Shown piece by piece: positions 27,155 to 37,047 of a stretch of 64,000 nt of DNA. The position numbers and the translations under genes are program-made. The stretch's first letter is position 1; every line of letters begins with the position of its first letter. The notes beneath the pieces were generated by a model. The model was not told where the DNA came from and ran no database searches. It worked only from the letters and a program-made list of their open reading frames with translations. Origin of the DNA: Winogradskyella endarachnes (GTDB lineage Bacteria > Bacteroidota > Bacteroidia > Flavobacteriales > Flavobacteriaceae); contig NZ_WOWS01000001.1 of assembly GCF_009741275.1 (NCBI RefSeq), positions 434,001-498,000 of the forward strand. The letters are read 5' to 3'.

Positions 27155-27790
27155 ATGGCAGGAATTTTAGATTTATTAAACAGTGACTTAGGAAAAACAA
27201 TAATAAGCGGTGTTTCTGGATCAACAGGAACAGATACAGGTAAAACAAGTAGCGTATTAACTATGGCTTTACCAGTACTTATGAAAGCAATGGAACGTAA
27301 TGCTTCTACTCCAGAAGGTGCGGCAGGATTAATGGGTGCTTTAAGCGGAAAGCATAACGGAAGTATCTTAGATAACCTTGGTGGTTTATTTGGTGGTGGA
27401 GTTGATGAAGAAGTAACTAACGATGGTTCTAAAATTCTTAACCATGTTTTAGGAAGTAAGCAACAAGGTGTTGAGCAAGTTATTGGTCAAAAAGCTGGTT
27501 TAGATGCAGGATCAGTTGGAAATATTTTAAAAGTAGCTGCACCAATTTTAATGGGTGTTTTAGGTAAACAAGCTAGCCAAAATAATGTAACTGACCAAAA
27601 TGGAATTACCGGACTTTTAGGAGGTTTACTTGGAGGTAATGAAACTGCAAATGAGCAAAGTTTCTTAGAAAAAATATTAGATTCTGATGGAGATGGTAGT
27701 GTAATTGATGATGTAGCAGGTATGGTTTTAGGCGGAAGCAAAAGCTCTGGAGGAATTGGAGGTCTTTTAGGAGGTTTATTCGGAAAATAA
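27155..27790 (+). CDS. DUF937 domain protein
   Basis: 211 residues, Gly-, Leu- and Ala-rich with repeated GGLLGG and GGLFGG units, the pattern of DUF937 proteins. ILDLLNSDLGKTIISGVSG is the N-terminal block; VLTMALPVLMKAMERNAST and ILKVAAPILMGVLGKQAS look like two related amphipathic units, each about 25 residues. The C-terminal DSDGDGSVIDD has an EF-hand-like acidic loop. No signal peptide is evident. Function unknown. Confidence 0.85.
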   Translation: MAGILDLLNSDLGKTIISGVSGSTGTDTGKTSSVLTMALPVLMKAMERNASTPEGAAGLMGALSGKHNGSILDNLGGLFGGGVDEEVTNDGSKILNHVLGSKQQGVEQVIGQKAGLDAGSVGNILKVAAPILMGVLGKQASQNNVTDQNGITGLLGGLLGGNETANEQSFLEKILDSDGDGSVIDDVAGMVLGGSKSSGGIGGLLGGLFGK

Positions 27791-27813
27791 AAATTCTTAC
27801 CGTATATAAAATT

Positions 27814-27845
27814 AAAGCAGCTACTAATGAGCTGCTTTTTTTGTT
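27814..27845 (+). terminator. Terminator after the DUF937 gene
   Basis: AAAGCAGCT, ACTAATG, AGCTGCTTT, then a T tract. Confidence 0.85.
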
Positions 27846-28003
27846 TCATACAAACCTAACTAATTAAAATGGTGAGTTACCCCATTGTAAAGCTGTGTTT
27901 ACTTATTATAGGTTGTTATTAGTTTACATTCCTTGTTTCTTTAAAGTGTTAAATCAACTTAAAAAGCAAAACAGACTAACAATTTTTTAATACCTTTAAT
28001 CTT

Positions 28004-28441
28004 ATGAAAAAGCTTATCCCATTTTTTATTATTCTAATTTTAATAGCGAGCTGTAAATCTTACAACACAGATCCAGTTGTAGACAACTCAAATACGGATA
28101 GTTTAGTAGCTAATGATACCGTTGTAATTAATAGCGATGAAAATGATTACGAAATTATAATTATAGAACCAGGTTTTAACGCATGGTTAGTGTCTACAGC
28201 AAGACCAGAAGGTTATTATTCGCAAGATTGGCTAGAAAGTAGAAATGCAATATTGGTACAATCTTGGAATCAAAGAAATCTTCAACCTGGTCAATACGAC
28301 CCAAATCTTTATGAATTACGTATAGACTACGACACAACTACAGATTATGGTTACGAGGTTAATTATAAATTATATAACTACTTTGTTTACTTTCAAATAA
28401 AACACAACCAACGATTATCTTCTTTTAGACCTCGAATTTAG
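28004..28441 (+). CDS. DUF6146 family lipoprotein
   Basis: 145 residues with a lipoprotein signal (LILIASC near residue 17), an Asn/Asp/Ser/Thr-rich linker to about residue 50, and a compact C-terminal domain with EPGFNAWLVSTARPEGYYS, WNQRNLQPGQYDPNLYELRI and a Tyr-rich YEVNYKLYNYFVYFQIKHN, which I recognise as DUF6146, a Bacteroidota family without known function. It is followed 49 nt later by the DUF6787 gene in the same direction. Confidence 0.8.
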   Translation: MKKLIPFFIILILIASCKSYNTDPVVDNSNTDSLVANDTVVINSDENDYEIIIIEPGFNAWLVSTARPEGYYSQDWLESRNAILVQSWNQRNLQPGQYDPNLYELRIDYDTTTDYGYEVNYKLYNYFVYFQIKHNQRLSSFRPRI

Positions 28442-28490
28442 AATAGAAAGACAGCTTATTTTATTAATTTTGTAGCATAACAATTATGCT

Positions 28491-28985
28491 ATGGATAAAT
28501 TTAAAAAACAATGGGAAATACAACACAATTGGCAGTTGTTATTTCCCTTTTTTGGTATATTAATATTAGGGTATTCCGGTTTTAAAATATCTAATGCTTT
28601 TTTAAAAAAATACAATTTACTACTAGTAATTTTAATTGCTATTATTATTTTTTATCTACTTTTAAAAGTAACACTTTTCATATTTAAAAAATTAGAAAAA
28701 AAGTGGATTCTAGATTACAAGTGGGAAATGATAAGGGTTTTTATGGTCTTTGCAATTACAGGATCATCTTCGTTATATGTAGGACGACCAATTATTAAAT
28801 TCTTAGGAATTACTAAAGAAAACCTAAACCCTATAGTTTATTGGGTTTTATTTATTATCATTGGGCTTATTTTTTATCAAATTTTACTTGTAAGCTTTGG
28901 ATGGCTTTTTGGTCAATTCAAGTTTTTTTGGGAATTTGAAAAGAAAATGCTTAGAAGATTTGGGCTTAAACGATTTGTAGATTGA
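28491..28985 (+). CDS. DUF6787 family membrane protein
   Basis: 164 residues with four transmembrane segments (about 17-32, 41-63, 82-100, 117-143). The family blocks WEIQHNWQLLFPFFG and FKFFWEFEKKMLRRFG are present at the two ends. Function unknown. The next gene starts with a TTG inside its stop region, so the two are translationally coupled. Confidence 0.8.
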   Translation: MDKFKKQWEIQHNWQLLFPFFGILILGYSGFKISNAFLKKYNLLLVILIAIIIFYLLLKVTLFIFKKLEKKWILDYKWEMIRVFMVFAITGSSSLYVGRPIIKFLGITKENLNPIVYWVLFIIIGLIFYQILLVSFGWLFGQFKFFWEFEKKMLRRFGLKRFVD

Positions 28986-29323
28986 ATTTTAATACAGTAA
29001 TATCATCAATATGTAAAGGCTTAGCAATTATGCTAATGCTTGCGGTATTATTGCCATCTGCCGTTAAATTTAACCATGTATTTAGCCATCACTCACATAC
29101 GGTTTGTAACAATGACGATTCTTCTGACACCCATTTTCATGAATCTGATTTTGACTGTAATTTTTATAAATTCAAGCTTACACATAATTTATTTTTAGAA
29201 ATTAGCAATTTTGAAATAACTACAAAGAAGACCGTTTCTCAACACTTGTCTTCATATTATATTTCTTCAACTAATTATCAACCACTTTCTAGATTTTTAA
29301 GAGGTCCTCCTCAAACAGTGTAA
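28982..29323 (+). CDS. Small His-rich exported or membrane protein of the metal-uptake locus
   Basis: 113 residues. A TTG start overlapping the previous stop gives a long hydrophobic N-terminus (residues 12-30), probably a signal or anchor. The stretch after it is rich in metal ligands: HVFSHHSHTVCNNDD and SDTHFHESDFDC, with seven His and two Cys within about 30 residues. The C-terminus is unremarkable. It precedes a TonB-dependent receptor by 38 nt, so it may bind or sense a transition metal. A later ATG at 29030 would remove part of the hydrophobic segment and is less likely. Confidence 0.6.
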   Translation: MNFNTVISSICKGLAIMLMLAVLLPSAVKFNHVFSHHSHTVCNNDDSSDTHFHESDFDCNFYKFKLTHNLFLEISNFEITTKKTVSQHLSSYYISSTNYQPLSRFLRGPPQTV

Positions 29324-29361
29324 CTTCAAAATAATTTACATTAATAAATAAAATCTATTTA

Positions 29362-31680
29362 ATGAAGCAATTCATTATTGGCCTAGCTTTAGCGTTTACC
29401 TGTTTTAGCTATAGTCAAGACTGTACTTTTACTTTTTTAGGAGAGCTATCTGATTTTCATGACGGAACACTCATCTCTTCAGCTACCATATATATTAAAG
29501 AAATTGATAAATATGTTGTATCTGATTTTGATGGAAAGTTTAAGATTGAAAATCTATGCAACGGCACCATCACTTTAACAATTTCTCATGTAGGTTGTGA
29601 AACTAAAACAGTTTCATTTCTTATTGAAAATGATATGTTTAAGAAAATATACTTAGAACATCATTTAGAAGAACTCAATGAGGTTACGGTAAACTCTAAC
29701 TTAAAAACCGAAAGTACAAGCGTAGAACGATCTATAAATAAATCGGTTATAGACAATTACTCAGACAAATCTTTAGGAGATGCTCTAAATACCATCAGTG
29801 GTGTTTCTTCTTTAAATACAGGAAACACAATTGTAAAGCCAATGATACATGGTTTACACAGTAGCCGTTTGTTAATTATTAACAATAATGTGAGACAGTT
29901 TGACCAAGATTGGGGAGATGAGCATGCACCAAATATTGATCTTAATTCTAGTAACAGAATTGAAGTTATAAAAGGTGCTAACACACTTAGGTATGGAAGT
30001 GATGCTATAGGAGGATTAATACTAATTAGACCTAAAAAATATATAGCAATAGATAGCTTGTTTGGTAGTTCTATTGTAGCATTAAATTCTAATGGTCGTG
30101 GTGGAATTGTTAATTCAGAATTAGTTAAAACTTATGAGTCTGGCTATTACGGAAAAATTCAGGCGAGCTATAAACAATTTGGTGATTTTAAAGCACCAGA
30201 CTATTACTTAACAAATTCTGGATTAAAGAATTTAAATGGGTCTTTTAATTTTGGTTATAACAGCTTTGAAAAAGGATTTGATGCCTATTATAGCTTGGTC
30301 CATAATGAACTAGCGATTTTAAAATCTTCGCACATTGGTAATGTTAATGATTTGGTAAACGCAATAAATAGCGACGAACCTATAGTGGCAGATGATTTTT
30401 CTTATGACATTGACTATCCAAGACAAGATATACTACATCATTTAGCCAAAATAGAAGCTTATAAACGTTTTAAAGGATTAGGGAAATTAACCCTACAATA
30501 TGATTTGCAAATAAATAGACGAAAAGAATTTGATTTAAGACGAGGCGATTTAGCAGATACACCTGTAATTGATTTACGCTTATTTACCAATACTTTTCAA
30601 CCTAATTTAAGGATAGATTATTTTAGTAATTTAAAGATTGATACAGGTATATTGTTGCGCTTTCAACAAAACGATGCTATTTCTGGCACAGGTACTAGCG
30701 CTTTAATCCCAGATTACGAAAAATATGATGGAGGCTTATATGCTATTGGTAGTTACAATTTAAACGATACATCAGAGATTAGTGCTGGTGTTAGATATGA
30801 CTACACAAATATAAATTCTGAAGGACGAAATGACGAAGCAGATTGGAAAGGCACGTTTAATAACCTATCTACCAATGTTAGTTATGTAAAGCAATTTAAT
30901 AACAATTTATCATTTAACGTAAATTATGGTTTAGCTTCTCGAGTTCCTAATCCTTCGGAATTATTTAGCAACGGACTACATCATGGTGCTGCCAGATTTG
31001 AAACAGGTTCTCTAGATTTAAACAAAGAAATAGCACATAAATTTATTGCTTCATTAGAACGTAATAATGAAAATTTTGGGTTTTCAATAAGTCCATATTA
31101 TAATTACATTAATGATTATATTCAACTTATTCCTACAGGTATAACAACCACAGTTCGTGGTGCTTTCCCTGTTTGGGAATATAACCAAGTCAATGCTCAA
31201 ATTTTTGGTGTTGATTTAGACATCAATAAAAAAATTAGTCAAAAGATTACATACAACGGTAGTATTAGTCTTCTCCAAGGAGATAATAAAACAGACAAAA
31301 TTGCCTTAATTAATATGCCTGCAACTAATTTTTACAATAGTATATCTTATAAAAATGAAGATTTAAACCAATTAACACTTAGTTTAAATCACAAAACTGT
31401 ATTACAACAAAAAAGATATCCAGATTACAATTTTTACACTTACAATGCAACTTTACAAGAAGATGTGTATGTAGACATTAGTTCTACTCCATCCTCTTAT
31501 TCCTTATTTAGTTTTAATAGTTCAATAGAACTTAAAGCTTTTAAAAAAGGAAATTTAAAATTAGAATTTAACGTAGAAAATATATTTAACACCTCATATA
31601 GAGACTATTTAAATAGGCTTAGATATTATGCAGATGAGTTAGGTAGAAACTTCAACTTAAAGATTAAAATTAATTATTAA
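29362..31680 (+). CDS. TonB-dependent outer-membrane receptor, probably for a metal or metal chelate
   Basis: 772 residues. Signal peptide (residues 1-18), a carboxypeptidase-regulatory-like beta-sandwich (DGTLISSATIYIKEIDKYVV to about residue 95), plug domain (SLGDALNTISGVSSLNTGN; RIEVIKGANTLRYGSDAIGG), and a beta-barrel to the C-terminal residue, ending KIKINY. The plug motif HGLHSSRLLIINNNVRQFDQ with DWGDEHAP is like that of zinc or copper receptors of the ZnuD type. Its neighbours, a His-rich small protein and a lipoprotein with DDHDHEE, support metal uptake; which metal cannot be told. Confidence 0.88.
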   Translation: MKQFIIGLALAFTCFSYSQDCTFTFLGELSDFHDGTLISSATIYIKEIDKYVVSDFDGKFKIENLCNGTITLTISHVGCETKTVSFLIENDMFKKIYLEHHLEELNEVTVNSNLKTESTSVERSINKSVIDNYSDKSLGDALNTISGVSSLNTGNTIVKPMIHGLHSSRLLIINNNVRQFDQDWGDEHAPNIDLNSSNRIEVIKGANTLRYGSDAIGGLILIRPKKYIAIDSLFGSSIVALNSNGRGGIVNSELVKTYESGYYGKIQASYKQFGDFKAPDYYLTNSGLKNLNGSFNFGYNSFEKGFDAYYSLVHNELAILKSSHIGNVNDLVNAINSDEPIVADDFSYDIDYPRQDILHHLAKIEAYKRFKGLGKLTLQYDLQINRRKEFDLRRGDLADTPVIDLRLFTNTFQPNLRIDYFSNLKIDTGILLRFQQNDAISGTGTSALIPDYEKYDGGLYAIGSYNLNDTSEISAGVRYDYTNINSEGRNDEADWKGTFNNLSTNVSYVKQFNNNLSFNVNYGLASRVPNPSELFSNGLHHGAARFETGSLDLNKEIAHKFIASLERNNENFGFSISPYYNYINDYIQLIPTGITTTVRGAFPVWEYNQVNAQIFGVDLDINKKISQKITYNGSISLLQGDNKTDKIALINMPATNFYNSISYKNEDLNQLTLSLNHKTVLQQKRYPDYNFYTYNATLQEDVYVDISSTPSSYSLFSFNSSIELKAFKKGNLKLEFNVENIFNTSYRDYLNRLRYYADELGRNFNLKIKINY

Positions 31681-31687
31681 CACAAAA

Positions 31688-32263
31688 ATGAAAAAAATGA
31701 AAAATTTACAATCAATTAAAACAATTAAATTATTAGCATTATTATTTATTTCTAGTTTAACAATAGTAAGTTGTTCTAGCGATGATGATGGTGATGACCA
31801 CGATCACGAAGAAGAATTAATTACTACAGTTACTTATGAACTTACTAACGGTACTGACATTGTTACTTTAGAATTTCAAGATGTCGATGGCGACGGAAGT
31901 GCTTTACCAACTTACACAATTTCTGGGCCATTAATGGCAAATACAATATACACTGGTGAAATTGAATTATTAAATGAAACAGAAGATCCAGCTGAAGATA
32001 TTACAGAAGAAGTTGAAGAAGAAGGTGATGAACACGAATTCTTTATTACATCATCTATCAGTGATATCGTTGTTACTAAAACAGATGTTGACGAAGATGG
32101 AAACCCAATAGGAATTACCTCTACTTTAGAAACAGGTGATGCTGCTACTGGTACATTAACAATTATCTTAAAGCACGAACCAACTAAACCAAATGATGGA
32201 ACGTCAGAAGGAGCTGGTGGTAGTACTGACGTAGAAGTAACGTTTGATATCGAGGTACAATAA
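31688..32263 (+). CDS. Acidic lipoprotein with His/Asp cluster, metal-locus partner
   Basis: 191 residues. Lipobox IVSC at residue 29-30 is followed by SSDDDGDDHDHEEE, a strongly acidic histidine-containing segment that could bind a divalent metal, then a beta-rich domain with repeated acidic loops (EEVEEEGDEHEF). It lies 7 nt after the TonB receptor gene and ends at a strong terminator, so the three genes 28982-32263 form one unit. It may capture metal at the surface for the receptor; this is inference. Confidence 0.75.
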   Translation: MKKMKNLQSIKTIKLLALLFISSLTIVSCSSDDDGDDHDHEEELITTVTYELTNGTDIVTLEFQDVDGDGSALPTYTISGPLMANTIYTGEIELLNETEDPAEDITEEVEEEGDEHEFFITSSISDIVVTKTDVDEDGNPIGITSTLETGDAATGTLTIILKHEPTKPNDGTSEGAGGSTDVEVTFDIEVQ

Positions 32264-32283
32264 ATATAGTTTGTAATACAGTT

Positions 32284-32313
32284 AAAAAAAGCACTCAGTT
32301 GAGTGCTTTTTTT
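32284..32313. terminator. Bidirectional terminator
   Basis: AAAAAAGCACTC, AGTT, GAGTGCTTTTTTT between the convergent lipoprotein and small membrane protein genes. Confidence 0.9.
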
Positions 32314-32324
32314 ATATCATAAAT

Positions 32325-32591
32325 TTAAACATTTTCCTTTTTAAAAACATAAGTATAAAACCACATTATCGTAAATGTAGGTATAACATCTAAGCCAGGT
32401 AAACCTTCTTCAATTAAAGTAATTACACCTGCAATCTTACCAGCTTTGCCAGCATATAGTTTTGTCATTAACCATGCCGAAATAGGTGCCCAAATTATGT
32501 CAGAAAACTCACCTACTCCAGGTATTATAAAAGAGACATAGCCCAAAGCATCTAACAATAAGCCAAGTCCAAGTATTTTGTATTTATTCAT
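32325..32591 (-). CDS. Small membrane protein, 88 residues
   Basis: Three hydrophobic segments (about 5-25, 33-50, 67-82) with the centre GVGEFSDIIWAPISAWLMTKLYAGKAGK. The loop IEEGLPGLDVIPTFTIMW is conserved-looking. It is a membrane family I have seen in Bacteroidota without an assigned function. Confidence 0.7.
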   Translation of the reverse strand: MNKYKILGLGLLLDALGYVSFIIPGVGEFSDIIWAPISAWLMTKLYAGKAGKIAGVITLIEEGLPGLDVIPTFTIMWFYTYVFKKENV

Positions 32592-32796
32592 ATATCATAT
32601 TTATTACCCATGTTAAAGCAATAAGTGTTCCAAAATATAGAAGGCATCAGTTACAACAGTTTCTAAAAACTAGGATTTAACATATAATTAAGATATAAGC
32701 CTAACATCTAAAGTTAGATTTGTCATTATATAAGTGTAACAACCGCTAAATAATTGCATCTATATAGTTATATCAATCATAAGAAATCAATCAATT

Positions 32797-35238
32797 ATGA
32801 ACTTACGTTCGCACCTTTCACTCCTACTTTACTTTATTTTAACACTTTGTATTTTCTCACAGGAAAAAAAATCGCTTCAAATGGAACGTACGCAAAACGC
32901 TCCTAAGATAGATGGTATTTTAGATGATAACGTTTGGAAAAATGCTGAAATTGCCACAAATTTCACTCAAATTAGACCCGAAATTGGCAATAAACTACCA
33001 AATGAAGAACGAACCGAAGTAAAACTTTCTTACGATGATAATGCTATTTACATTGCCGCATATCTCTATGATGACCCATCAAAAATAATGAAACAACTAA
33101 CAGCTAGAGATAACTTTGGGCAAAGTGATTTTTTTTTAGTGGCTTTAAATCCTAATAACGATTCTCAAAACGATACATACTTCGTAGTTTTTAGTTCTGG
33201 CCAGCAAGCAGATGCTATTGCAAACCCAACAATTGGCGAAGATTATGGTTGGAATGCCGTTTGGGAAAGTGCGGTTAAAATTAACGATGATGGTTGGGCA
33301 TTAGAAATGAAAATACCTTATAGAGCATTAAGATTTGCCGATCAAAAAGAACCTACTTGGGGCATTCAATTCCATAGACATTTTAGACGTTTGCGCTCAC
33401 AATATACTTGGAATCCCTTAGATCCAACACAAGGTTATGTTGGTCTATACCATGGAGAATTAAAAGGATTAGATAATATTAAACCTCCTGTGAGATTAAA
33501 TCTTTATCCATTTTCTACAGGTCTAATTAATAATTATGATGGTGATACAGATACTGATTTAACCTTTGGTATGGACGTAAAATATGGTATTACAGATAAT
33601 TTCACTTTAGATGCAACATTGGTTCCAGATTTTAGTCAAGCTGGTTTTGATAATATTACCCTTAACCTAGGGCCTTTTGAACAAACCTTCTCAGAGCAAC
33701 GACAATTTTTTACTGAAGGTGTGGATTTATTTTCTAAAGGTGATTTATTTTTTTCTAGACGAATTGGAAATAGTCCTAGCGGTCAACTCAATTTAGCAGA
33801 TAATGAAGAAGCTAGCATTCCAAACGAGGTAAAAGTTTTAAATGCTATAAAAGTCTCCGGAAGAACAAAAGACGGACTTGGTATTGGCCTTTTTAATGCT
33901 ATAACTGAAAAAACATACGCAACCATTACAAATACAGATACACAAGAATCAAGAAAAGAAGTTGTGGAGCCATTTGCCAATTATAATATCCTTGTTGTAG
34001 ACAAACAATTTAACGGTAATTCTTCTATTGGTTTAATTAATACCAATGTTTTAAGAGAAGGCAATTTTAGAGATGGTAATGCCACTGCCTTAGTTGGTGA
34101 TATTAAAAACAAAAGAAACACCTACAGAATTGTGCCTCAGTTAAAAATGAGCAATGTTAATTACCAAAATAGCGAACTAGAAACGGGTTACAGCACCTTC
34201 ATTTATGTAGGTAAAACTCATGGTAATTTAAGATATAGTTTTGATCATAGTTTTGCAGATACCAAATATAACATCAATGACCTTGGACTAATTTACAGAA
34301 ATAATTATAACAATTTTGGAGCAGATATCTCGTATCAGATTTTTGAACCCAAAGGTAATTTAAATAGCTATAGCGTTAATGCATATGTAAACTATGAAAA
34401 TCTAGCAAATCCAGGAACATTTACAGGTACTAATTTTGGTGCTGAATTTAATGCACAAAATAAAGGACTAAATAACTATGGCTTTTGGGCAGATTTTGAA
34501 CCAGGTAAACAATATGATTATTTTGAATCTAGGGACGGAAGAGCCTTTATATATGAAAATTTAGCTAGCGCAGGTGGTTATTATTCCTCTAATTATAATA
34601 AAAAATTTGCGTTTGATATTAACGCTAATTCTTTTAAGATATTTGAAGATGGCAGAGACTTATTTGGCTATAACTTAACATTAAGTCCAAGGTTTAGGTT
34701 TAACGATAAATTTTTACTTATTTATTCTGCAGCATTAAATGTATCTAATGGCTCTAGAGGTTATGCCACTTTTGTAGATGACCAACCTATTTTTGGAGAA
34801 CGCAATAGGCATAGTTTAACCAATAGTGTTTCTGCAAATTACACCTTTAACCCTTTAAATACTTTAGCATTAACCTTTAGACATTACTGGGATACTGTAA
34901 AATATGATAATGATTTTTTTACCCTGTTAGATAATGGCTTATTAACTACAGCATCTGGTTATTCTTTTGATAATATTGGAGATAGTCCTAATATTAATTT
35001 CAGTACATGGAATATTGATTTTAGTTATTCATGGCAATTTGCTCCTGGTAGTTTTTTAACTGCTCTTTACAGAAATCAGCTTTTTAACAGAGATACCTTA
35101 GCCGAAGAGAGTTACACTGATACATTAAATAATTTATTTGACCAACCAATACAACACACGTTGTCTTTACGAGTTCAGTATTTTATAGACTTCAATGGTC
35201 TAAAATCTGTTTTTAAAAATAACAAATCCGCATCCTAA
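32797..35238 (+). CDS. DUF5916 protein with N-terminal CBM9-like domain, outer-membrane beta-barrel
   Basis: 813 residues. A signal peptide (1-21) precedes a carbohydrate-binding-module-like domain (APKIDGILDDNVWKNAEIA ... NDDGWALEMKIPYRALRFA to about residue 210); the rest is the DUF5916 barrel (TLDATLVPDFSQAG; EQRQFFTEGVDLFSKGDLFF; ends with LRVQYFIDFNG). Such proteins are abundant in Bacteroidota and probably sit in the outer membrane; ligand unknown. It stands as a single gene before a LolD-like ATPase. Confidence 0.88.
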   Translation: MNLRSHLSLLLYFILTLCIFSQEKKSLQMERTQNAPKIDGILDDNVWKNAEIATNFTQIRPEIGNKLPNEERTEVKLSYDDNAIYIAAYLYDDPSKIMKQLTARDNFGQSDFFLVALNPNNDSQNDTYFVVFSSGQQADAIANPTIGEDYGWNAVWESAVKINDDGWALEMKIPYRALRFADQKEPTWGIQFHRHFRRLRSQYTWNPLDPTQGYVGLYHGELKGLDNIKPPVRLNLYPFSTGLINNYDGDTDTDLTFGMDVKYGITDNFTLDATLVPDFSQAGFDNITLNLGPFEQTFSEQRQFFTEGVDLFSKGDLFFSRRIGNSPSGQLNLADNEEASIPNEVKVLNAIKVSGRTKDGLGIGLFNAITEKTYATITNTDTQESRKEVVEPFANYNILVVDKQFNGNSSIGLINTNVLREGNFRDGNATALVGDIKNKRNTYRIVPQLKMSNVNYQNSELETGYSTFIYVGKTHGNLRYSFDHSFADTKYNINDLGLIYRNNYNNFGADISYQIFEPKGNLNSYSVNAYVNYENLANPGTFTGTNFGAEFNAQNKGLNNYGFWADFEPGKQYDYFESRDGRAFIYENLASAGGYYSSNYNKKFAFDINANSFKIFEDGRDLFGYNLTLSPRFRFNDKFLLIYSAALNVSNGSRGYATFVDDQPIFGERNRHSLTNSVSANYTFNPLNTLALTFRHYWDTVKYDNDFFTLLDNGLLTTASGYSFDNIGDSPNINFSTWNIDFSYSWQFAPGSFLTALYRNQLFNRDTLAEESYTDTLNNLFDQPIQHTLSLRVQYFIDFNGLKSVFKNNKSAS

Positions 35239-35278
35239 ATATTGCGTGTTATTACATTAAGTATTACTTTCACAGCGT

Positions 35279-35953
35279 ATGAGTAAAACAGTTATTTCCG
35301 CCAAACAAATAAAGAAAGCCTATAAAGAACTTCAAGTTTTAAAAGGTGTAGATTTAAACATTTTAGAAGGTGAAGTTATCTCTATTGTTGGTGCTTCTGG
35401 TGCTGGTAAAACAACATTACTTCAAATTTTAGGTACTTTAGATAAGCCAGATTATTATGCAGATACTGAACTCATTATTAATAACGAATCTATAAAAACA
35501 TTAAACGACAAAGCTTTAGCTAAATTTAGAAATAAAAATATTGGCTTTATCTTTCAATTTCACCAATTACTGCCAGAATTTACTGCATTAGAGAACGTTT
35601 GTATTCCTGCTTTTATTAATAACACACCAAAAGCAGAGGCAGAAAAACGTGCTATAGAATTATTAAACTATTTAGGCTTAAAAGATAGAATTCACCATAA
35701 ACCAAACAGTATGTCTGGTGGAGAACAACAGCGTGTTGCTGTAGCCAGAGCCTTAATTAATAAACCTAATATTATTTTTGCAGATGAACCATCTGGTAAC
35801 TTGGATAGCGAGTCTGCTGAGCAATTACACAATTTATTTTTTAAACTGAGAGATGAGTTTAATCAAACATTTGTTATTGTTACACACAACCAAGAATTAG
35901 CTGCTATGGCAGACAGAAAACTTACTATGGTTGATGGTAAAATAATGGCTTAA
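35279..35953 (+). CDS. LolD/MacB-type ABC transporter ATP-binding protein
   Basis: 224 residues. Walker [11 protein letters not shown]-loop [16 protein letters not shown], signature [15 protein letters not shown], Walker [15 protein letters not shown]-loop TH. The close match to LolD-type ATPases suggests lipoprotein release (LolCDE), but no permease is adjacent, so the partner is elsewhere on the chromosome. Confidence 0.88.
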   Translation: MSKTVISAKQIKKAYKELQVLKGVDLNILEGEVISIVGASGAGKTTLLQILGTLDKPDYYADTELIINNESIKTLNDKALAKFRNKNIGFIFQFHQLLPEFTALENVCIPAFINNTPKAEAEKRAIELLNYLGLKDRIHHKPNSMSGGEQQRVAVARALINKPNIIFADEPSGNLDSESAEQLHNLFFKLRDEFNQTFVIVTHNQELAAMADRKLTMVDGKIMA

Positions 35954-36199
35954 TAAAACTAAACTAACAGAAACATTCTCCGTTCGTCTATTCTATTTGC
36001 CCTTAAAAAGTTTAAAAACTATAACTTCTCTCAAAGGTGAGTTAATTATAAGCTTTAATTCTATCAATGAATTTTAAAATTATAAATATATTTACATACA
36101 AATAAGTAGCAGATATTAAATGCGCTTTCAAAAATTCTAAAAAGTTTTAACAGCAACCCTCCTTATTATTTTATTAAAATTGGTTCAACCTCATTAAAC

Positions 36200-36961
36200 A
36201 TGCAAAAAACCTCAGGCTTTCAATACCAATTAGCAAGTAGAAAAAGACGAATTGCAGCCTTTTTAATAGATCATTTTGTAATAACATTTTTAATCGTTTC
36301 TATTACGTTTTTAATATTAGGTCCAGATTATTTAAATAACCCTGATTTCTCTAAAATAACAGCAGTAATGTTAACAACATTATTGTTAGGTTTTACTATT
36401 TATTTCGGTAAAGATTCAATTAATGGCATCAGTATTGGCAAATGGATTTTTGGTATTATGGTTAGAGATGAAGACAATCCTGAAGTTGTACCCTCAATAG
36501 GTAAATTATTCATTAGAAATATCTTTTTAATCATTTGGCCTGTAGAATTTATTGTTCTTGCATCTAGCAATGAGAAAAAACGTTTAGGAGATAATATAGC
36601 AAAAACTCGCGTAGTTAAAAATCCTCACAAACCAAGTAAAACTCCAAGAATACTTGCTTTAATTTTAGCTGGTTTAATTTTCATTACTTTTTTGGTAATT
36701 TTTATTGGCTCTGTAATGAAAAACTCTGATGCCTACAAAGTAGCTGTAGAAAACATAGAACAGAACAAACTTATTTTAGAAGAAACAGGAGGAATAACAG
36801 GTTATGGAATTATGCCTTCTGGTAGCATAAATATAACTAATGGTTTTGGTAAAGCCCAACTATCAATTACAGTTAAAGGAATTGAAAAAGATGTAAACGT
36901 AGATGTTTACTTAACCAAACAACCAAACGAAGACTGGCAATTGATAGATATTAATAATTAA
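36200..36961 (+). CDS. RDD family membrane protein with C-terminal Coa1-like domain
   Basis: 253 residues. N-terminal RDD domain with four hydrophobic helices (RRIAAFLIDHFVITFLI begins it; GKWIFGIMVRDE follows), then one more helix at about 148-170 and a soluble C-terminal domain (DAYKVAVENIEQNKLILEET ... GFGKAQLSITVKGIEKDVNV) with the repeat-like form found in Coa1/Tim21-type proteins. The family is thought to have a membrane-transport or assembly role. It is an isolated gene; the 246-bp spacer before it shows no clear signal. Confidence 0.75.
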   Translation: MQKTSGFQYQLASRKRRIAAFLIDHFVITFLIVSITFLILGPDYLNNPDFSKITAVMLTTLLLGFTIYFGKDSINGISIGKWIFGIMVRDEDNPEVVPSIGKLFIRNIFLIIWPVEFIVLASSNEKKRLGDNIAKTRVVKNPHKPSKTPRILALILAGLIFITFLVIFIGSVMKNSDAYKVAVENIEQNKLILEETGGITGYGIMPSGSINITNGFGKAQLSITVKGIEKDVNVDVYLTKQPNEDWQLIDINN

Positions 36962-37047
36962 ATTCGGTATTTTGTATTTTACAATCAGTAATTAAAATCC
37001 AACTAAACATCTTTAACTCGTATAATTTTGCTCTAGAATTTAGTAAA

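Noticed and set aside
27045..27248. Minus-strand frame of 67 residues
   Set aside because: Overlaps the serA terminator and the start of the DUF937 gene, with poly-Leu/Phe composition typical of an antisense shadow.
27487..27849. Minus-strand frame of 120 residues opposite the DUF937 gene
   Set aside because: Proline-rich frame created by the reverse complement of repeated Gly codons.
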